Source of the DNA: Eubacteriales Family XIII. Incertae Sedis bacterium
Lineage (GTDB): Bacteria > Bacillota > Clostridia > Peptostreptococcales > Anaerovoracaceae
Reading direction: 5' to 3'
Assembly (NCBI GenBank): GCA_031281765.1
Contig: JAITEX010000092.1
Coordinates: forward strand, 1 to 7,680
Length of the DNA stretch: 7,680 nt
Part shown: piece by piece, positions 4,221 to 7,680 of the stretch
Layout: each line of letters starts with the position of its first letter
Numbering within the stretch: position 1 is the stretch's first letter
Position numbers and translations under genes: made by a program
The notes under the pieces: model-generated
What the model saw: only the letters and a program-made list of their open reading frames with translations
Database searches by the model: none
Told to the model about the DNA's origin: nothing

Positions 4221-5206
4221 TGGGTCAGAAAGTAAGCCCCCACGGTCTCAGAGTCGGTATTATCAGCGATTGGGATTCGAAATGGTATGCGGATAAGAAG
4301 AACTTTGCGAACTACCTGATTGAGGATAAGCACATCCGCGACTTTATTAAACGCAAGCTCTATGCGGCGGGCATATCAAAGACAGTCATCGAGAGAGCCG
4401 CCGAATCAAAGATAAAAATCACGGTCATGACGGACAAGCCCGGTATCATTATCGGACGTTCCGGCACGGGTATCGATGAGCTGAAAGCCGCGCTCGAAAA
4501 GCAGACCGGCAAGACAGTCCATCTGAATATCGTCGAAGTACGCCGTTCGGAGCTCGACGCGCAGTTGACCGCGGAGAGCATCGCGCAGGCGCTCGAAAAG
4601 AGGATAGCGTTCCGCCGGGCCATGAAACAGGCCATCGGACGGACGATGAAGGCAAACGCCAAGGGAATCAAGGTTCTCGTATCCGGGCGTTTGAACGGCG
4701 CGGACATAGCGCGCAGTGAAAAGTACAATGAAGGGAACGTCCCGCTCCATACGCTCCGCGCAAACATCGATTACGGGTTTGCCGAAGCCGATACGACCTA
4801 CGGGAAAATCGGCGTAAAAGTATGGATAAACCTCGGTGAGAGGTTGGAAAAGGGTCTGATGAGCAGTATTCCGAGCGAGAAATCCGACGGCCGCAGAGGC
4901 GACCGCGACGGGCGCAGGAACAACCGCAGGGACAGCAGGGACGGCGGCCGTCCGCGCAGAGACAGGGACAATAACAGGAGAGACGGCGGCGGCAGAGGGC
5001 GCAGAGATGATGCGCCGCGGCCCGCGAGAGCGGTCAATCCGCGCAAGAGGATTACGCCGAAGGTGGATCCGGCGGTAGAAGCGGCGCGCAAGGCCGCGGA
5101 AGAAGAAGCAAGAGCGGCGGAAGCGAACGCGGCGGCGGAAGCGGCAAACGCGTCGGCGGAAGTGGAAACAACGGCAGCCGCAGGTACGGAAGGAGGCGAT
5201 GAATAA
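4220..5206 (+). CDS. rpsC: 30S ribosomal protein S3 with long two-part C-terminal tail
   Basis: S3 forms the mRNA entry channel with S4 and S5 and contributes to helicase activity. Residues 1 to about 215 are the full core: N-terminus GQKVSPHGLRVGIISDWDSKW, a type II KH domain with GIIIGRSGTGIDEL (75-88, GRSG loop), the RRAMKQAIG helix, and the C-terminal KGIKVLVSGRLNGADIARSE and YGKIGVKVWI. Most bacterial S3 proteins end near 210-235 residues; this one has 328. Residues 221-280 are Arg/Asp/Gly/Asn-rich with 21 Arg, many in RRD or RDG units. Residues 281-328 are Ala/Glu-rich (19 Ala, 10 Glu) and end acidic. About half the tail Arg codons are AGA/AGG. The frame is open throughout, starts in a one-base overlap with rplV and overlaps rplP by one base. 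The ribosome binding site is aaggagg (4203-4209). Confidence 0.97.
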   Translation: MGQKVSPHGLRVGIISDWDSKWYADKKNFANYLIEDKHIRDFIKRKLYAAGISKTVIERAAESKIKITVMTDKPGIIIGRSGTGIDELKAALEKQTGKTVHLNIVEVRRSELDAQLTAESIAQALEKRIAFRRAMKQAIGRTMKANAKGIKVLVSGRLNGADIARSEKYNEGNVPLHTLRANIDYGFAEADTTYGKIGVKVWINLGERLEKGLMSSIPSEKSDGRRGDRDGRRNNRRDSRDGGRPRRDRDNNRRDGGGRGRRDDAPRPARAVNPRKRITPKVDPAVEAARKAAEEEARAAEANAAAEAANASAEVETTAAAGTEGGDE

Positions 5207-5643
5207 TGTTGATGCCCAAAAGAGTCAAACGCAGAAGGGTTCATCGCGGACGCATGAAGGGTGTTGCCACAAGGGGCAATACCATCACCTACGGAAGCTA
5301 CGGCCTCATAGCCATGGAGCCCGGCTGGATCAAGTCGAACCAGATTGAGGCGGCCCGTATCGCGATGACGCGTTCCATCAAGAGAGGCGGCAAGGTCTTT
5401 ATCAAGATTTTCCCGCACAAGCCGGTTACGAAGAAACCAGCCGAAGTACGTATGGGTTCCGGTAAAGGCGCTCCCGAATATTGGGTGGCCGTCGTCAAGC
5501 CGGGTCGCGTAATGTTCGAAATAGACGGCGTTACATTTGCGCAGGCAAAGGAAGCGATGAGGCTCGCCTCACACAAGCTTCCCATCAAAACGAGATTTGC
5601 CGTGAAAGGCGAAGAGAATATCAAGGGCGGTGAAGCGAAATGA
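5206..5643 (+). CDS. rplP: 50S ribosomal protein L16
   Basis: L16 organises the A-site tRNA pocket of the 50S subunit and is a late-assembly protein. The 145-residue product opens MLMPKRVKRRRVHRGRMKG and includes GSYGLIAMEPGWIKSNQIEAARI, RGGKVFIKIFPHKPVTKKPA and RMGSGKGAPEYWVAVVKPGR, all canonical. Two in-frame starts exist, ATG 5206 and ATG 5212. I choose 5206 because aaggagg (5190-5196) is then 9 bases away and MLMPKR is the usual N-terminus. The start overlaps the rpsC TAA by one base. The tail GEENIKGGEAK is a little longer than average but ordinary. Confidence 0.97.
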   Translation: MLMPKRVKRRRVHRGRMKGVATRGNTITYGSYGLIAMEPGWIKSNQIEAARIAMTRSIKRGGKVFIKIFPHKPVTKKPAEVRMGSGKGAPEYWVAVVKPGRVMFEIDGVTFAQAKEAMRLASHKLPIKTRFAVKGEENIKGGEAK

Positions 5644-5849
5644 ATTTGGAGAAAATAAGACAAATGACTGACGCCGAGCTGGAGAATGAACTGAAAAAGA
5701 TGAAAACGGAACTGTTCAACCTCCGTTTCCAGCACGTCACGGGTCAGCTTGAAAACCCCATCAAACTCAGGGGTGTCAGGCGCGACATCGCGAGGGTCAA
5801 GACCGTTATAAGAGAAAAAGAAATCGCAGCGGAAAGCTCGATTAGCTAA
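5640..5849 (+). CDS. rpmC: 50S ribosomal protein L29
   Basis: L29 is a small helical-hairpin protein beside L23 at the tunnel exit. The 69-residue product shows the two family helices, with the diagnostic ELKKMKTELFNLRFQHVTGQL (residues 17-37) and the following NPIKLRGVRRDIARVKTVIREK. Its ATG overlaps the rplP stop by four bases (ATGA). The upstream sequence has only a weak purine stretch (aagggcgg, 5623-5630), so it probably depends on ribosomes finishing rplP. It is free of insertions and ends 18 nt before rpsQ. Confidence 0.97.
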   Translation: MNLEKIRQMTDAELENELKKMKTELFNLRFQHVTGQLENPIKLRGVRRDIARVKTVIREKEIAAESSIS

Positions 5850-5867
5850 CGGGAAAGGAGAATCGCA

Positions 5868-6125
5868 GTGGCAGACAGAAATATCAGAAAGACCAGGGTC
5901 GGTATCGTAACGAGCAACAAGATGGATAAGACCATCGTCGTTTCGGTCGAAGATTTTGTGCGCCATTCCCTCTACGGGAAATCGGTGAAAAGAACGAAGA
6001 AGTTCAAGGCTCATGACGAGGGGAACCAGTGTGACATCGGCGATCGCGTGCGTATCATGGAGACGCGCCCGCTCTCAAAGGACAAACGCTGGCGTCTCGT
6101 CGGGATACTCGAGAAAGTCAAATAA
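5868..6125 (+). CDS. rpsQ: 30S ribosomal protein S17 (GTG start)
   Basis: S17 is a primary 16S rRNA-binding protein with an OB fold. The 85-residue product contains RKTRVGIVTSNKMDKTIVVSVE, the central VRHSLYGKSVKRTKKFKAHDE and the C-terminal VRIMETRPLSKDKRWRLVGI, all typical of the bacterial protein. Translation starts at GTG 5868: gaaaggag (5853-5860) is 7 bases upstream, the family N-terminus begins exactly there, and no upstream in-frame ATG fits. The stop codon TAA (6123-6125) is built into the rplN ribosome binding site. Confidence 0.97.
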   Translation: MADRNIRKTRVGIVTSNKMDKTIVVSVEDFVRHSLYGKSVKRTKKFKAHDEGNQCDIGDRVRIMETRPLSKDKRWRLVGILEKVK

Positions 6126-6138
6126 GGAGGAGGCAGGC

Positions 6139-6507
6139 ATGATTCAAACAGAAACAAGACTGCGCGTCGCGGACAACTCCGGCGCCAAAGAGCTGCTTGT
6201 CATCCGTATTCTCGGCGGAACGAGCCGTAAATACGCGAATATCGGCGACATCATTGTATGTACCGTGAAAGAAGCGACTCCGGGCGGCGTTGTCAAGAAA
6301 GGCGACGTGGTGCGCGCGGTTATCGTACGCAGCAAGACGGGCGCCCGGCGCTCGGACGGGAGCTATGTCAAGTTTGACCAGAACGCAGCCGTCATCATCA
6401 AGGACGATAAGACCCCGATGGGGACGCGCATTTTCGGGCCGGTGGCTCGCGAGCTCAGGGAAAAGAGCTTCATGAAAATAGTGTCGCTGGCGCCGGAAGT
6501 GCTGTAA
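6139..6507 (+). CDS. rplN: 50S ribosomal protein L14
   Basis: L14 lies on the interface side of the 50S subunit, where it bridges to 16S rRNA and is the docking site for the silencing factor RsfS. The start is ATG 6139: taaggagg (6123-6130) is 8 bases upstream and the protein then opens MIQTETRLRVADNSGAKEL, giving 122 residues, the usual bacterial length. The upstream in-frame ATG at 6013 lies inside rpsQ and would add 42 unrelated residues. Signatures are IRILGGTSRKYANIGDII, TPGGVVKKGDVVRAVIVRSK and DDKTPMGTRIFGPVARELR (residues about 89-107). It is entirely ordinary. Confidence 0.98.
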   Translation: MIQTETRLRVADNSGAKELLVIRILGGTSRKYANIGDIIVCTVKEATPGGVVKKGDVVRAVIVRSKTGARRSDGSYVKFDQNAAVIIKDDKTPMGTRIFGPVARELREKSFMKIVSLAPEVL

Positions 6508-6525
6508 CCGCAGGAGATTACTGGT

Positions 6526-6831
6526 ATGAAGATTAGAAAAAACGATACCGTGATGGTCATCACGGGCAAGGACAAGGGGAAACACGGCAAGGTGCTGAAA
6601 ACCGACCCGAAAAAGGGTACCGTGATTGTCGAGGGTGTGAACATCCAGACAAAGCACCAGAAGCAGACACGCAAGGAACGGGCCGAAATCAAACACCAGG
6701 AAGGCCCCATCAACGTTTCGAACGTCATGTATTACGATACGAAAAGCAAGGTCGCGACGCGTATCGGATATACCTATGAAAACGACAGAAAGCTTCGGGT
6801 CGCGAAAAAGACCGGCAGCGTCATTGACTGA
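6526..6831 (+). CDS. rplX: 50S ribosomal protein L24
   Basis: L24 is an assembly-initiator protein of the 50S subunit near the tunnel exit. The 101-residue product has the KOW motif near its N-terminus: KIRKNDTVMVITGKDKGKHG (residues 2-21), then KVLKTDPKKGTVIVEGVNIQ and the basic KHQKQTRKERAEI loop. GPINVSNVMYYD and a normal C-terminus follow. Start ATG 6526 has aggag (6512-6516) 9 bases upstream. It ends 17 nt before the rplE start, and that gap carries the rplE ribosome binding site. Confidence 0.97.
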   Translation: MKIRKNDTVMVITGKDKGKHGKVLKTDPKKGTVIVEGVNIQTKHQKQTRKERAEIKHQEGPINVSNVMYYDTKSKVATRIGYTYENDRKLRVAKKTGSVID

Positions 6832-6848
6832 TAAAGGAGGTAACCGGA

Positions 6849-7391
6849 TTGACAGCAAGATTGCAAGAGAAATATAAAAGTGAAGCATTCGGGGCCCTTC
6901 TTGAGAAATTCAAGTACGACAATGTAATGCAGGTGCCGAAGCTCGAAAAAATTACGATCAATATAGGTCTCGGAGATGCTAAGGACAACGCGAAGATGAT
7001 GGAGACGGCCGTAGAAGAGCTTGCGCTTATCAGCGGGCAGCGCCCTGTCGTCACGAAAGCGCGCAAGTCCATCGCGAACTTCAAGGTCAGGGCGGGCATG
7101 CCCGTCGGTACGAAGGTGACGCTTCGCGGAGAAAATATGTATGTATTTGCCGACAAGCTGTTCAATATCGTGCTTCCCCGGGTCCGCGACTTCAGAGGGG
7201 TTTCGAAGAATTCCTTTGACGGCAGAGGCAATTATTCCGTGGGGTTGAAGGAGCAATCCATATTCCCGGAGATTGTCTATGACAAGGTGGACAAGGTCAA
7301 GGGTATGAATATCATATTCACAACTACGGCTAAGACGGATGAGGAAGCAGCGGAACTTTTGACGCTGCTCGGAATGCCGTTCGCGAAGTGA
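6849..7391 (+). CDS. rplE: 50S ribosomal protein L5 (TTG start)
   Basis: L5 binds 5S rRNA and the P-site tRNA elbow in the central protuberance. The 180-residue product reads TARLQEKYKSEAFGALLEKF, VMQVPKLEKITINIGLGDA, ISGQRPVVTKARKSIANFKV, GTKVTLRGENMY and FPEIVYDKVDKVKGMNIIF, which is the family throughout. No ATG fits the N-terminus. TTG at 6849 gives the expected length and lies 7 bases after a very strong ribosome binding site, aaaggaggt (6833-6841). A strong site paired with a weak start codon may tune L5 output, but that is inference. Confidence 0.96.
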   Translation: MTARLQEKYKSEAFGALLEKFKYDNVMQVPKLEKITINIGLGDAKDNAKMMETAVEELALISGQRPVVTKARKSIANFKVRAGMPVGTKVTLRGENMYVFADKLFNIVLPRVRDFRGVSKNSFDGRGNYSVGLKEQSIFPEIVYDKVDKVKGMNIIFTTTAKTDEEAAELLTLLGMPFAK

Positions 7392-7406
7392 TGGAGGAGT
7401 AAATAC

Positions 7407-7592
7407 ATGGCTAAGACATCATTAAAAGTGAAACAACAGCGCAAGCCCAAGTATAAGACAAGAGCTTATACGCGGTGCAAGATCTGCGGCAGGCCGCATT
7501 CCGTCCTGAAAAAGTACGGTATATGCCGGATATGTTTCAGGGAACTCGCGTACAGAGGGGAGATCCCCGGAGTGAAGAAGGCAAGCTGGTAG
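7407..7592 (+). CDS. rpsN: 30S ribosomal protein S14, zinc-binding type
   Basis: S14 is a late-assembly protein of the 30S head. This 61-residue product is the short zinc form (type Z): TRCKICGRPHSV and GICRICFRELAY supply four cysteines at residues 24, 27, 40 and 43 for one zinc ion. Some bacteria carry a second, cysteine-free copy elsewhere for zinc starvation; none is visible here. The ending YRGEIPGVKKASW is canonical. The start at ATG 7407 follows tggaggag (7392-7399). It lies between rplE and rpsH as in the standard spc order. Confidence 0.98.
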   Translation: MAKTSLKVKQQRKPKYKTRAYTRCKICGRPHSVLKKYGICRICFRELAYRGEIPGVKKASW

Positions 7593-7614
7593 GAGTCAGG
7601 AAAGGAGAATCCCC

Positions 7615-7680
7615 ATGACAATGACAGATCCCATTGCGGATATGCTCACAAGGATAAGAAACGCGAACATGGTCGGTCAT
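7615..7680 (+). CDS. rpsH: 30S ribosomal protein S8, N-terminal fragment
   Basis: The window ends 22 codons into this gene. The visible residues MTMTDPIADMLTRIRNANMV are the diagnostic N-terminus of S8, a primary 16S rRNA binder and, in E. coli, the translational repressor of the spc operon. ATG 7615 follows aaaggaga (7601-7608). The gap to rpsN is 22 nt. The rest of the gene and the downstream spc genes, expected to start with rplF, lie outside the window. Confidence 0.95.
   Translation, partial: MTMTDPIADMLTRIRNANMVGH

Noticed and set aside
4880..5203. Frameshift or gene fusion as the cause of the long S3
   Set aside because: The tail stays in frame, has coherent biased composition, ends with a proper stop coupled to the rplP start, and the rplP ribosome binding site lies in its last codons.
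6013..6138. Upstream ATG giving a 42-residue longer L14
   Set aside because: The added part lies inside rpsQ in another frame; ATG 6139 has a strong ribosome binding site and gives the normal L14 length.

Overview
This window is the S10-spc ribosomal protein gene cluster of a Gram-positive bacterium. It is most likely an uncultured or poorly studied member of Bacillota, class Clostridia. Supporting signs are strong AGGAGG-type ribosome binding sites, the four-cysteine zinc form of S14, Clostridia-like S10, S17 and S8 sequences, and a sortase-type cell-wall anchor on the neighbouring protein. Third codon positions are rich in G and C, so this is not a low-GC Clostridium. The lineage is an inference from sequence style, not from a search.

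Bases 1-315 hold the 3' end of a surface protein. The end of a beta-type domain is followed by a strictly periodic Pro-Thr linker, an NPATG sortase-like motif, a membrane segment and a basic tail. Bases 316-639 (324 nt) contain no gene. From left to right this stretch holds a cluster of direct and inverted copies of an 11-bp unit forming strong hairpins (320-423), a small perfect hairpin (425-439), a probable intrinsic terminator (471-500), an A-rich tract (513-535), a near-consensus sigma-A promoter (536-564) and a short leader with a small hairpin ending in a good ribosome binding site.

From 640 to the right edge, sixteen genes lie on the plus strand with very short gaps or small overlaps: rpsJ, rplC, rplD, rplW, rplB, rpsS, rplV, rpsC, rplP, rpmC, rpsQ, rplN, rplX, rplE, rpsN and the start of rpsH. 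This is the canonical order with no insertion or loss. I see no internal terminator or clear second promoter, so one long transcript starting near 571 is the simplest reading. Four junctions overlap (rplD/rplW, rplV/rpsC, rpsC/rplP, rplP/rpmC), which suggests translational coupling. S17 starts with GTG and L5 with TTG.

The products are structural proteins of both ribosomal subunits. The gene content is ordinary housekeeping, and I do not find a new defence, mobile or biosynthetic system. The most unusual features are two long low-complexity C-terminal tails on proteins of the 30S head: about 108 residues on S3 (Arg/Asp/Gly-rich, then Ala/Glu-rich) and about 40 residues on S19 (Ala/Gln/Pro/Glu-rich). 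In addition, L3, L4 and L22 have unusual residues in loops near the peptidyl transferase centre and exit tunnel, a surface-protein gene sits where many Bacillota have tuf, and there is a striking palindromic repeat cluster upstream of the operon.
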